Positions 26,431 through 35,552 of a stretch of 64,000 bases of DNA are shown here, one piece after another. A program made the translations under genes and the position numbers. The notes under the pieces were generated by a model. The model was not told the origin of the DNA and did not search any database. It saw only the letters and a list, made by a program, of their open reading frames with translations. Location: positions 1,615,001 through 1,679,000 of the forward strand of contig OY282431.1 of assembly GCA_958296035.1 (NCBI GenBank), written 5' to 3'. The first letter of the stretch is position 1, and the number at the start of each line of letters is the position of its first letter. Origin of the DNA: Paracoccaceae bacterium. Its GTDB lineage: Bacteria; Pseudomonadota; Alphaproteobacteria; Rhodobacterales; Rhodobacteraceae.

Positions 26431-27486
26431 TCAGTTAGCGGACGTGACACTTGAAGGCGGGTCAATATTAAGCGATTGATGCCAGCCCTCAACCACATTG
26501 TCTGCCATTACCGTAATTGCCGGAGCGACGATGAATGGCGGAACATCCTCGCCAAGGAGGTCGAGTGCTGCCGAAGCGGCCATTGCTCTGCCGAGCTCAT
26601 AGGCTTCATCGGCCACAATTGCAGCAACATTTCCACCGCGTACCATGTCGAGGGCAATCGGTTCGGAAAGATCCAGCGTAACTATCTTGGTTGTCTCATT
26701 ACCATTGGCCCGAAGAGCAGCCAGGACACCCTCGGCCGGACCAGCCCAGGTTACATAAATGCCCCCAATGTCAGGATTCTTCAAAAGCATGGCATTGGCG
26801 ATGTCCTCGGCTCTCGCAGGATCACTAATTCCCTGCTCTGCGACTATCGAGATGTCAGGATAATCATTCTCGATGGTGGCCTTGAATGCATTGTCACGCT
26901 GATTGGTCACGTAGTAATTGGCATCGTGAAATATCCATCCGACCGTCCCCGAACTACCCATCGCTTCTGCAAGTGCGTCGGCAGCCTGCTTTCCCATCTG
27001 GAACAGATCATCGGTAACGATGGCTGCATAGTCGTCAGGGTGCATGTAACCGGAGGGCAGGTTTGATAGGAAGGTAAGCGCCACACCGGCCTCCTTTGCC
27101 TCTTCAAATGCGGCAGCCGACGTAACAGGATCCAGCGGAAGTGACAGGATTATGCTGGGATTCTTGGCCAATGCTGTTTCAATATCGCTTCGTTGCCTGG
27201 CGGCGTCGAAACCAGCACTGGTTACGGCAACAACTTCAATCCCCAATCGGGTAAACTCGTCGCTTGCTCCAGCAGTAACCGCGTTAACAAAGTCCGATTG
27301 ATCGTGCCAGAGAAGGGCGGCGGTATAGTTGCCCGCCTGCACGGCTTCAACTTGGTCGTCACTGACAACCACCGATGAGGACGGTGTCGCCGACTCACCA
27401 CCTGGACCGATTGTTTCAGCCGCAGCGAAACTGGTCAGCAGTCCAAAGTACGCAACAATGGCAATAATTTGTTTCATGAAACGCAT
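26431..27486 (-). CDS. sugar-binding periplasmic protein of CUT2 transporter
   Basis: A 351-residue exported protein of the RbsB-like type 1 periplasmic binding fold. The N-terminal MRFMKQIIAIVAYFGLLTSF..AAA is a signal peptide. Further marks are DIETALAKNPSIILSLPLDP (two-lobe hinge region), YAAIVTDDLFQMGKQAADAL and the last domain GNVAAIVADEAYELGRAMA. The start at 27486 fits AAGGAG seven bases upstream; it overlaps the end of the M20 gene. The first 20 mature residues are an unusual low-complexity Gly/Ser/Val stretch. It delivers the ligand to the permease; the ligand class (sugar, nucleoside or amino-sugar conjugate) is not visible from the sequence. Confidence 0.9.
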   Translation of the reverse strand: MRFMKQIIAIVAYFGLLTSFAAAETIGPGGESATPSSSVVVSDDQVEAVQAGNYTAALLWHDQSDFVNAVTAGASDEFTRLGIEVVAVTSAGFDAARQRSDIETALAKNPSIILSLPLDPVTSAAAFEEAKEAGVALTFLSNLPSGYMHPDDYAAIVTDDLFQMGKQAADALAEAMGSSGTVGWIFHDANYYVTNQRDNAFKATIENDYPDISIVAEQGISDPARAEDIANAMLLKNPDIGGIYVTWAGPAEGVLAALRANGNETTKIVTLDLSEPIALDMVRGGNVAAIVADEAYELGRAMAASAALDLLGEDVPPFIVAPAITVMADNVVEGWHQSLNIDPPSSVTSAN

Positions 27487-28766
27487 AATTTTCTCCTTTT
27501 ACCGATGTCTTGGGAGGGTTGGTCGACACCACAAAATCTTGCGGCGAACAAGGAAAATCCACGAACTGCAGCTAGGTACTCCTCGATACCAATGCGCTCT
27601 TCAAAGGTATGCGCCACCGAAATGTCGCCCGGTGCGCAATACACTGAAGGACATTGCAATTCGTTGACAAGGAAAGGTGTTTCCGACCAGTACGGGGCAC
27701 CACCTATTCGACAGTCTTTGTTGGAAATTTGTTGGATGCTTTCTTGTAACAGCAATGCTGGAACAGAATCCGTTGGTATCTCGACAGGTGACCCGCCTTT
27801 GGGATGATCTCGACCGGCAGGATAGTCAATCGAAATGGAAATACCGTCCATGCGGCGGGTTGAAGCCACTGAACTTTCGAATTCATCCACTGCATCATCG
27901 AGTTTTTCTCCCGGCCGCAACTTGCGGATCAGCGATATCCTGCATTTCCCAGGGACAGCTATATAGCCACCACAGTTCATGCCGGTGACAAGCAATGCGG
28001 ATTTGCCAACCAGATCATGTGAAGGGCCTGCAGCCAGCTGTGCGTCGTGATCCCAGAGCTGTTTCAGCAAGGCGTGGGCAAATCTTAGAGCATCGACTCC
28101 GAGTTCAGGTCGACCAAAATAAGCCGACCTGCCTGTTACGGTTATCTCGGCAATGAAAAAGCCAATCTGAGCCGTGTAGACATCGAGCCTGGTCGGTTCG
28201 ACATAAACTGCAAAGTCCGGGACAGGAACATGCCCGGATTTGATCCGACGTACGAGGTCCTTGGCTCCAGCACTCACGCCGGTGCCGCATTCACCACTTT
28301 CCTCATCGCCAACAAAAGCAAATGTTATCCTGCCAGCCAGGTCAAGACCCACATCACCCAATAGGCGGATTGCTGCGATTGCGGCACAAATCCCGCCCTT
28401 GAGGTCACAGGCACCGCGCCCCCAGAGTTCACCATCGATTTCTGTTGCGGAGAACGGATCGGAGCGTGGATCACCTTGCCAGTATTCTGACCAGCCGCGC
28501 ACATGGACAGTGTCCGTATGGCCTACGAAAACAAGATGCGGACGGCAATCGTGCCCTGAATTCCAGCCCCAAACATTTTCTCGTCCATCCCGAAACTCGC
28601 CTGTGGCTGTCTCAAATCCTATTTTCTCCATCTCTCTCTTCAGGAACCGTGCAAATCCGCTTTCATTGCCGGTGATGCTCTCCACAGCAATTGCGTTGCG
28701 GAGCAGTTCCAGGTCTGCATTTGAATCTTGTGACGCAGCGAGCCTACGTGCAAGGTCGGCTGTCAT
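27474..28766 (-). CDS. M20-family metallohydrolase (ArgE/DapE/ACY1-like)
   Basis: A 430-residue cytoplasmic zinc hydrolase that removes acyl or peptidyl groups. Zinc and catalytic residues are visible in FVGHTDTVHV (His, Asp), WGRGACDLKGG (bridging Asp) and GDEESGECGTG (general-base Glu and zinc Glu). An inserted dimerisation domain follows (FFIAEITVTGRSAYFGRPELG). The family covers N-acetylornithine deacetylase, succinyl-diaminopimelate desuccinylase and aminoacylase, so the substrate cannot be read from the fold. It is the second gene of the operon, overlapping the regulator by four bases and the binding-protein gene by 13. A role in deacylating the imported compound is likely but inferred. 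Confidence 0.9.
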   Translation of the reverse strand: MTADLARRLAASQDSNADLELLRNAIAVESITGNESGFARFLKREMEKIGFETATGEFRDGRENVWGWNSGHDCRPHLVFVGHTDTVHVRGWSEYWQGDPRSDPFSATEIDGELWGRGACDLKGGICAAIAAIRLLGDVGLDLAGRITFAFVGDEESGECGTGVSAGAKDLVRRIKSGHVPVPDFAVYVEPTRLDVYTAQIGFFIAEITVTGRSAYFGRPELGVDALRFAHALLKQLWDHDAQLAAGPSHDLVGKSALLVTGMNCGGYIAVPGKCRISLIRKLRPGEKLDDAVDEFESSVASTRRMDGISISIDYPAGRDHPKGGSPVEIPTDSVPALLLQESIQQISNKDCRIGGAPYWSETPFLVNELQCPSVYCAPGDISVAHTFEERIGIEEYLAAVRGFSLFAARFCGVDQPSQDIGKRRKLCVS

Positions 28767-29977
28767 GCAGCACCTGCAACGAAATTCTCGATTTCTGATG
28801 GAGGTATGATGATCTCAGTCGTGCTCTGACCAGCTGCAAATAGCGACACGTGCAATTGATGGAGGGCGGTCACCACACCTCCGGCAATAGCAGCATGGGC
28901 GCCGAGTCTTGTCTTCTCAATTCTGATCTTTCTAGGGAAACACTTTGACGCCTGATGTGTAATTCTATCCAGTAATTCTGTCCGCTGGCCTATGGAGCCG
29001 CCAATAACAACGGCCGACGGGTCAATGATTGCGATGATGGCAACGGTGGCACGTGCGATCTGTCTTGCCACAGAATCCAGCGTTTCAAGCGCATTGCTTT
29101 CACCTGTTTCTGCAGCATCAAATATTTCCGATACGGTTTTTCGTACTCCAGTTCGGGCCAGGTACTGCCGAATTATCGCATTGGTCGCAGCCACCTGCTC
29201 AAGTGCCCCGGTCTTGAGGCTGCTGGGATCAAATGGATCGGCGCCAAAGGGAAGAAAACCTACTTCACCGGCCGCACCGTTTCGGCCTCGCAACAGTTGA
29301 CCACCAACAACGATTCCTGCGCCTATGCCTGTGCCCACCGAAAGGTAAACGATGTCGTCCTGCTCACCATGGTTGCCTAGCCAGTGTTCGCCACGCGCCG
29401 CAAGGTTGACGTCATTCTCCACAATTACGTTGACGTCCAATTGCCGACGCAGATTTCCGGCAAGATCAATCCTGTCGATATTGCAGATATTTGGTGACAT
29501 CATGATTGCACCGGTTTCCGGATCAGGAACACCGGGCACTCCGACAACAGCTATGTGCAGATCATCATACGGTTTCCCTGCCAGGGCCGTGATACTTCGA
29601 ACCATTCTGGCAATCTGGTCAACGATGGCCATGCCACCATTTGGGTTGGTTGGTTCAACCAGTTCTGTCAGAACTGTCCCCGTAAGATCACAGAGGGTTA
29701 CCCGAACCCTTGCCCCTCCAAGATCCACGCTCGCAACATATGCAGCCGAGGGAGAGATTTCATAAACTATGGCCCGTCGCCCGATATGACCTTCGGTATG
29801 GCCCACAGCTTGAATCCAGCCCGTCGATTCCAGATTTGCAACAATTTCAGACACGGTCTGTTTTGAGCGACCCGTGATCTTGGCCACACTGGCGCGGGAG
29901 ATTGGGCCACAGTTGGCTATTGCCTGCACCACAGCACATTGTGACATTTGCCTTGAGATGTTCTGATGATTCGTCAC
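28763..29977 (-). CDS. ROK-family transcriptional repressor
   Basis: A 404-residue regulator of the NagC/XylR type. The N-terminal winged helix (residues about 15-80, CGPISRASVAKITGRSKQ) binds DNA; the rest is the ROK sugar-kinase-like domain with ASVDLGGARVRV, NDVNLAARGEHWLGNHGE, YLSVGTGIGAGIVVGG and GRNGAAGEVGFLPFG. The cysteine zinc cluster of many ROK proteins (CxCGxxGCxE) is not evident here, so ligand handling may differ. It is the first gene of the operon and is preceded by a perfect palindrome (29986-30014), which is probably its own operator. It likely represses the operon until the imported sugar or its phosphate binds. Confidence 0.9.
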   Translation of the reverse strand: MTNHQNISRQMSQCAVVQAIANCGPISRASVAKITGRSKQTVSEIVANLESTGWIQAVGHTEGHIGRRAIVYEISPSAAYVASVDLGGARVRVTLCDLTGTVLTELVEPTNPNGGMAIVDQIARMVRSITALAGKPYDDLHIAVVGVPGVPDPETGAIMMSPNICNIDRIDLAGNLRRQLDVNVIVENDVNLAARGEHWLGNHGEQDDIVYLSVGTGIGAGIVVGGQLLRGRNGAAGEVGFLPFGADPFDPSSLKTGALEQVAATNAIIRQYLARTGVRKTVSEIFDAAETGESNALETLDSVARQIARATVAIIAIIDPSAVVIGGSIGQRTELLDRITHQASKCFPRKIRIEKTRLGAHAAIAGGVVTALHQLHVSLFAAGQSTTEIIIPPSEIENFVAGAA

Positions 29978-29985
29978 GGGACCGA

Positions 29986-30014
29986 AGTTAGTTCGTCAAG
30001 TTACCGAACTAACT
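29986..30014 (-). promoter_or_regulatory. palindromic operator candidate for the ROK operon
   Basis: A perfect inverted repeat, AGTTAGTTCG and CGAACTAACT separated by nine bases, ends nine bases upstream of the regulator start codon. Its size and position fit a dimeric winged-helix repressor acting on its own promoter. Confidence 0.6.
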
Positions 30015-30209
30015 GACTCCATGGGGAATAGTCAACACAATTGTGTGTCTGGCCTGACGCGCAAACGTCAAGAGCAGAATGCTGGTTGAAAAGTCTATTG
30101 CCTGGCGCGCAATCCGCAGTCCTGAACTCCTGCCTCCGTCTGGAACGCCTTTCTCATGACCCGAAGATTACGCGTCACGGATTTTCAATCCGGTCGGGAA
30201 GGGCAGATG
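30015..30209. other. upstream region of the ROK operon
   Basis: A short stretch between the operator and the amidase remnant. It should hold the -10 and -35 boxes of the operon; no gene seen. Confidence 0.35.
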
Positions 30210-31049
30210 CTACAACGGTTCTTTGTTGGAACCGCTCGTGGCCGTCGCAAGTCGACTGTGCAGGTTGACCATTATGGGGCGTTTCTGAACAAAATCAGCC
30301 TTGTGCAGCGAACACAAAACCGAAAACGCCGGATTGACCAGATTACCAGTTCTCAGCCGGCAGGCTCGGGATACGAGCTGATGGGCATCCGCAAGCTGGT
30401 ATTCGCCAACTGCGCAAATCCAGTGGATGAGACCGGATGCTGCTACGCGAGCTGTATCCTCCAATGGCCGACCACAACCGATGACACCTATGTGAGTATC
30501 GGTTTCGATACGGGGCCAGTCGAAATTTCGGGGCCGAGAGAGGCGGTCAATGGCCAACACACTTGCCAGCGCAGTTTCAATTGCCGTTTCCGCAAATCTC
30601 TCCATCTCCCTGGGCGCCGTGCCCATCTCCGAGATACAAATGCCCGCCTTTTACACTGGCACCAAGATAGAGTGTTGTTCCGGCGCCTAGTTCGTGTAGG
30701 TCAAGTTTGCCACCGAAGTCTCCCGGCGTCACACTCAACCTTACCTCGCCATGGGCCGGTCAACCCCGACTGTCCCCGGGAAGGGCCGACAGGAGACCTG
30801 AAGTTCGCTGCTTGGGGAATTGCACCCGTAAACTGTCCGATCTTCGCTCAATAACCACATCCAAACCTGCTCTTTGACGCCCGGCTGCAGGTTCGGCTTG
30901 GCACGCGTGCCCGAGGGTAGGCCAAAATTGGGAGAAACGGTAGAAACACCCCAATCGCGTGCAGGTGCCAGTTTCTGAAACTGCACCGCCATGACATCGC
31001 CAGCCGCTATACCATCGACGGCGATCAGACCGGTGAGCGGATTGACCCA
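30210..31049 (-). pseudogene. acetamidase/formamidase-family pseudogene
   Basis: Conserved pieces of the acetamidase/formamidase family can be read in three frames on the minus strand: NPLTGLIAVDGIAAGDVMAV and RDWGVSTVSPNFGL (about 30930-31050), PFPGTVGV, then in another frame TPGDFGGKLDLHELG and LYLGDGHGAQGDGE (about 30610-30730, with the metal-binding His and Glu), then in a third frame GCGRPLEDTARVAA, LADAHQLVSRACRLRTGN (about 30260-30560). At least two frameshifts break it. Its N-terminus is missing: the remnant is joined directly to a nucleoside hydrolase fragment. The enzyme would have hydrolysed small amides to ammonia and acid. Confidence 0.75.
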
Positions 31050-31395
31050 GGGATAAGGCGCCACCCGGCATAACCACGCGCTGAATTCGATGCCGTCGCG
31101 CGGGATAGCGAACAAGGAAAAGGGCAAGGTTTGTAAGTGGTCCGGTAGTTACGATTGTTGTGCTCGGTGCCTGCATAAGCGTATCGGCAATCAATTGGCT
31201 TGACGCTCTCAAGACCAGTTCAACTCTCGACAGTTCGGGCCTTACCGGGTCAAGGCCAGCCTTCATGTCAAGAAGTTTGGCAATCATTCGCTCACGCTTC
31301 ACGGGGTTGGAGGAACTCCTTGAAACAGGTGCCACAATCGGTGCTGACGGGGCCATGACTATGGTAGCGTTATCGGCCGTTCGCTCGCTTTCTAG
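31042..31395 (-). pseudogene. nucleoside hydrolase fragment
   Basis: The minus-strand frame here carries the middle of an inosine-uridine-type nucleoside hydrolase: QLIADTLMQAPSTTIVTTG, GPLTNLALFLVRYP and RIQRVVMPGGAL, which normally lead to the catalytic region. The 5' part, including the DTDPGxDD calcium-binding start, is missing where the IS630 element begins near 31395; the 3' part is replaced by amidase sequence near 31045. It is a deletion remnant and not functional. Confidence 0.7.
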
Positions 31396-31404
31396 TGGTC
31401 TGAT

Positions 31405-31938
31405 TCATTCAGATGATGCCATTTCCTGCAGCTTCTGATGACCTCTTTTCCACGATGCGACGAGCGCCTCGGGCTCTTTGCTCCACTGGAACGGGTGGGC
31501 GTTGTCGTGCTTGATGTAGCCCTTGTTCGCCGCAATGCACGCATCAAGCGAGTTGAAGATGGCGTTCCTGAGCCGGTGCCTGGCCAGCTTCGAAAAGAAG
31601 CCCTCGACAGCACTGGTCCGGGAAGCGGCGGTCGGCGTGAAGTGGAATGTCCAGCGGGGGTGATCCTTCAGCCAGGCGTGGATCTCGGCTGACTTGTGGG
31701 CCGACTGATTGTCCACAATCACATGCAGCGCGGGGTCGGCATCAAGGCGGAATTCCTTCAAGCGGTGCCGCCGGACCATCTGGCCAATGACCTTGCCGGT
31801 GGCGACGTCGAGGGCTGCCATCAGGCAGGTGGTTCCGTTACGCTTGTCGTCGTGGCTTCGTGTCCCGGCCTGTCCGGGTTTCATCGGCAGCGGCGTCTGC
31901 GTCCGTCCCGGTGCCTGGATCCGGGTCTTTTCATCCAC
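31405..31938 (-). mobile_element. IS630-family transposase, C-terminal part
   Basis: A 177-residue frame starts with DEKTRIQAPGRTQTPLPMKP, the central catalytic block of IS630 transposases, and continues with KRNGTTCLMAALDVATGKVIG, LHVIVDNQSAHKS (second catalytic Asp) and GFFSKLARHRL with the last acidic residue replaced by the EGFF form. Usual IS630 proteins have another 150 or more residues before this block, with helix-turn-helix domains; those are absent or scrambled upstream of 31938. The element is truncated and cannot transpose alone. It interrupts or borders the nucleoside hydrolase remnant. Confidence 0.8.
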
Positions 31939-32412
31939 CGAGAAGTGTCAACGCTGAACAATCGAACTCACGCTCGGCCCCGATGTTGTCTTGCGGATGC
32001 GCTGCTCATGATCGGGTCCGGCATTCCCAGCAGCGGCATCTGGATGGCTACGAAACCCGCCAACAAGCGCATGACCCTTGACGGGCGTTCAGCCGGCGTT
32101 GCGCCTTGTTTGGGGCCATGCAGCGGCGGGCTGGTTCTAACCGGACGCTGTGGGAAAGACTACGGAGCAAGTTCCTCGACTTCCGCATAGCCGACTTGGA
32201 GATCTACTACTGGGTCATGACCCGCCGGAGCTGGTGGCAAAAGTGTTATTGACATTCCCTTCACCGCTGACACTTGAACCCTGGTTGCGGTGCCCTGTTG
32301 CAGGACGCCGATGGAGTGGTATGACTTGCTACACGGACCTATCCCATGGTCAGAAAGTCAATGTGCAGACAGGTCGTTAGCGGGAATTGCGGGGTTTAGA
32401 ATATTGCCGGAA
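31939..32412. other. scrambled remnant region with a dispersed repeat
   Basis: About 470 bp between the truncated IS630 gene and the methylase. The expected 5' half of the transposase is not found. On the + strand 32120-32250 reads RIADLEIYYWVMTRRSW, which I cannot assign. Positions about 32290-32365 repeat, with few changes, a segment at 63130-63200 beside the group II intron remnant (shared tggtatgacttgct core). Confidence 0.45.
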
Positions 32413-35334
32413 TTAGTTGCTTGGGGCAGTTCCCTTGCCTCCGTGAACGGAAGGTTCAGCACACCACTGCCTTCGCAAAAGATCAAGCGGTTCAAGTACA
32501 TCTTTCGGCAATCCCAAAAGGTCGATCAACATGGCAAGGTCTAGTGCCTGCCGGACAGAATCTCGGTGGGCTTCGTTAGCCGGCAACAATTCTTGGTCCT
32601 GAAACTCATCAAATATGCGAGTGGCCGTGTCCAATTGTGTCGGTGTGAGCTCTCTGGGATCAATAACAGAGAGACTTGGGAGTTTCGAAATGGTCAATCT
32701 CGCCCGACCTTCCTGTTGACGGGTTCCAATCCACCAAAAGGCAATTAGCCCCAGCGTTGTATTGGCCCATAGTACAAGTGGAGTTTCCCAGCACTTGTTG
32801 TAGCAGACAAAATTCGGCCACGCGCTTCCTCCAATTGTAGCCTGAGGCGTTAAGCACGCCGCTAATGGCTGTGAATTGATTCGAAAATCCCGGTTAAAAT
32901 GCAACTGGGATGCGGTTCTTGTCCAAGCTTCGTTGGCACGTTCTCTGCATCCAGTGCGCACCACACCCATGCTATCCGCCTCAACAATCATCCTCTTTTC
33001 TCTTTTGGCGTTGTGGCTCCAAAGCATTGGATAGGTAGGGATCATTGTGAAGTCTAACGTCTGTTTGTCAAATGGTCCTCGCCGACCGCCATGCTGGCGG
33101 GATTTCTCCTTTCCCACAATATCCCTATCGAGGAGGCCTTTGTCACCCAAGGTGGCTAGTGTTGTGACTGGAAGTGGCAAAGCTTGATTTAGCCGAGGAA
33201 GTTGTAGCTTTCCCAGTCTCAGCGCGGACGCAGTCTTGGCTACACTCGCGGTTAGAATAGCCGCAGAACCTGTATTGCCAATTGTGCTCCAAATTATGTG
33301 GCCACCAGTTGCATTCCTGCCAAACAATACCGGATGGACGCTCCCTTCGCGTGGCACCCGGCAGATGGATCTGGAAATTGTAACCGCCTCCAAAATGGTC
33401 TGGGGGCGCTGCATGAGATTCACAAATTGGACTGGTTCGTCTTCCTGCCCATTGGCGTCCCTGCGCCTGGTTGCTATTACCAATACCTCGGCCATTCCTG
33501 TATCGGCCGAGAAGGCTCGGTCTGTACTGCCCGTGGCAGCTATGGAGACAATGGAGATATCCTTGTAATAACTGGAGAGCAGGTTACGCGCCGCCGCCCA
33601 TGAAACTCCCTGAAGAATCGCTGCTGGAAGCACAAGAGCGATAATTCCGCCAGGGGATTTTACCTTGGCGTGCGCGAGGTCAACAAAATTTGACGCAAGG
33701 CCTGCGTTTCCATGCCCCGCCATTCCAGGTTTGCGAATCTTCTTGAGACGTGATGACATGAACTCCTGTTCCTGCTCCGACGTGTCGAAGCCAGCAAACG
33801 AAGGCACAGGCGGTGCATCGGCAGCCTCATGATTTGTGGCCCGTGTAAACGGAGGATTCATGATGACAAGGTCAAATGAGTTAGGAGGCAAGTCCTCTTT
33901 TCCTGCAGGACTGTCACGCTTACCCTTAAGACGGGTTTGACCTGTTTCAAATATAGATGTCGCTTCTTTGTCAGTAATTAGGTCGAGGGCACCAATGGCA
34001 ACACCACTGTTCTTGTCTTCAGTCTGCCTGCCATAGGGAAGCGTGATAATAGATGTTTCATCAAATGTTATTGTCGGATGTGCGCTCGACAGCACGGATG
34101 CAGTGAGGTGAGCAGCCGCAGGCATGATGTCGGAACCCACAAGAACGCGTTCCATCATTTGTGAATGGATCTTGCTGTCGTCACCGCCTGTTCGCCGATA
34201 GCGAGTGAGAATCGAATGATAAGCAGCATTGAGTAATGCACCGGTACCGCAGGCAAAGTCGGCAATGCGCAAGGAAGTGATCGCGTCAGGATCAGACCAG
34301 TCAATTCCGAGCCGTGCCACTGCTAGTTCGGCAAGCAGGGCTGCAGAGCTTGGAAGAGTGTAGAAAGTGGCCAAGAACTTTCGATCCGTAATCAAGCGCT
34401 GAAACATCCGACCACTTAGGTCATGCTGGCTTGTAGCTCCGATATTGTCTAGTTCGGCAGCAACGGTTGCCAACCTATCAAGCAGCAGTTGGGCAGTGCC
34501 ATCGCGGATTGGAAGTAATATGTCCGATGCAATCTTGAAGATGGGCCAATAGTTTATGTTGTCCAATATATGACACCAAACTCCCAATACTTTATCTTTC
34601 GACAATTGCCGGTTAAGGCCTTGGAGTTGGCCCAGTGTTTCGATTTTATGGGCTCCAGCGATCACGATGTGAAACGATAGTGCATTGGCAAGAATTGCCA
34701 TCGCCATCCTGGATGTCTGTAATCCATCCTTTTGGTGGAGTACGTTAGCAATTCTATCCAGTGTATCGGGCCGACCTCCACAGGCCCTGCGTAATTTGCC
34801 GGCGGCTTGAGCTATTCCATCCTCTAGAATACCCATGCTCTGTGCAACGCGGTTTTCGGAGAGTGCGGCCAATTCGATGCAGCTTGCGAGATCATCGATA
34901 GTGCCTTCAAGCCAACCTGTCTTTGGCCAGCGTTCGGGTGTTTGTGGATTGTCCGAAAACACGCAATACTCAAAAGTCGCAGCTTCGATTTCAAACTCCA
35001 ACTCCGATTGAGGGGCACTTGCCAACACTTTGGGGATTCGAACCGCAATCGCCTGTTCAATCGAGTCGCCTGTAGCACTCAACACACTCCCAATACGCTT
35101 GCGCGCGTCCTCCTCGACAGTATGTGCTGGTGAGTATTCGGTTTCAACTGCGATCGAGAGTCCACCGGGACAATCAACTATAATGTCAGGCTGCAGACTG
35201 GAAGATTCTTGTAAGACACTTGTCCGTTCTGCGTCAATTAGTTCTGGCCACCTCGGATGCTTGCCGCGCAGCACGGCCGCCAATTGAAAATTGAAGGCAG
35301 TCTCTGTGGTTTTGGACATAGATTTGGTCGACAA
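32413..35334 (-). CDS. N6-adenine DNA methylase with N-terminal nuclease-like region
   Basis: A 973-residue protein. The methylase core has motif I ADFACGTGALLNAAY near residue 390 and motif IV DLVIMNPPFTRA near residue 510, which mark N6-adenine methylation. Helical sequence before motif I (ILEDGIAQAA, then FQRLITDRKFLATFYTLP) corresponds block by block to the second methylase of this region (36896-39736), so they are paralogues. The first 120 residues contain PDIIVDCPGGLSIAVETEY, which resembles a PD-(D/E)xK nuclease core with an unusual Glu in place of Lys. The C-terminal part probably reads the DNA target. It could be a single-chain Type IIG-like restriction enzyme or a solitary methylase. 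No specificity subunit or helicase is adjacent. Confidence 0.8.
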   Translation of the reverse strand: MSTKSMSKTTETAFNFQLAAVLRGKHPRWPELIDAERTSVLQESSSLQPDIIVDCPGGLSIAVETEYSPAHTVEEDARKRIGSVLSATGDSIEQAIAVRIPKVLASAPQSELEFEIEAATFEYCVFSDNPQTPERWPKTGWLEGTIDDLASCIELAALSENRVAQSMGILEDGIAQAAGKLRRACGGRPDTLDRIANVLHQKDGLQTSRMAMAILANALSFHIVIAGAHKIETLGQLQGLNRQLSKDKVLGVWCHILDNINYWPIFKIASDILLPIRDGTAQLLLDRLATVAAELDNIGATSQHDLSGRMFQRLITDRKFLATFYTLPSSAALLAELAVARLGIDWSDPDAITSLRIADFACGTGALLNAAYHSILTRYRRTGGDDSKIHSQMMERVLVGSDIMPAAAHLTASVLSSAHPTITFDETSIITLPYGRQTEDKNSGVAIGALDLITDKEATSIFETGQTRLKGKRDSPAGKEDLPPNSFDLVIMNPPFTRATNHEAADAPPVPSFAGFDTSEQEQEFMSSRLKKIRKPGMAGHGNAGLASNFVDLAHAKVKSPGGIIALVLPAAILQGVSWAAARNLLSSYYKDISIVSIAATGSTDRAFSADTGMAEVLVIATRRRDANGQEDEPVQFVNLMQRPQTILEAVTISRSICRVPREGSVHPVLFGRNATGGHIIWSTIGNTGSAAILTASVAKTASALRLGKLQLPRLNQALPLPVTTLATLGDKGLLDRDIVGKEKSRQHGGRRGPFDKQTLDFTMIPTYPMLWSHNAKREKRMIVEADSMGVVRTGCRERANEAWTRTASQLHFNRDFRINSQPLAACLTPQATIGGSAWPNFVCYNKCWETPLVLWANTTLGLIAFWWIGTRQQEGRARLTISKLPSLSVIDPRELTPTQLDTATRIFDEFQDQELLPANEAHRDSVRQALDLAMLIDLLGLPKDVLEPLDLLRRQWCAEPSVHGGKGTAPSN

Positions 35335-35552
35335 ATGGCGCTCTTGTTAGGCAACTTGATGCCGGCAAGGGTCTCTCCACAGCCTCAGTGGAAAGTTTGC
35401 CTGCGAACGTGTTCCTGCTACGAGCAGGAGAAGAGATAGTTCTTGACGCCGAGTTGCGAAAACTCCCTCACGGCAACTCCAGCAATCCAATCCTCATTGA
35501 TTGCAGTGCAATACGCAGGGGAGGGTGGGCCCATTGAAAGACAACAAGATGT

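Noticed and set aside
30156-30854. A 232-codon + strand frame in the amidase region
   Set aside because: The minus strand carries conserved acetamidase motifs in several frames, so the + strand frame is a shadow of a pseudogene.
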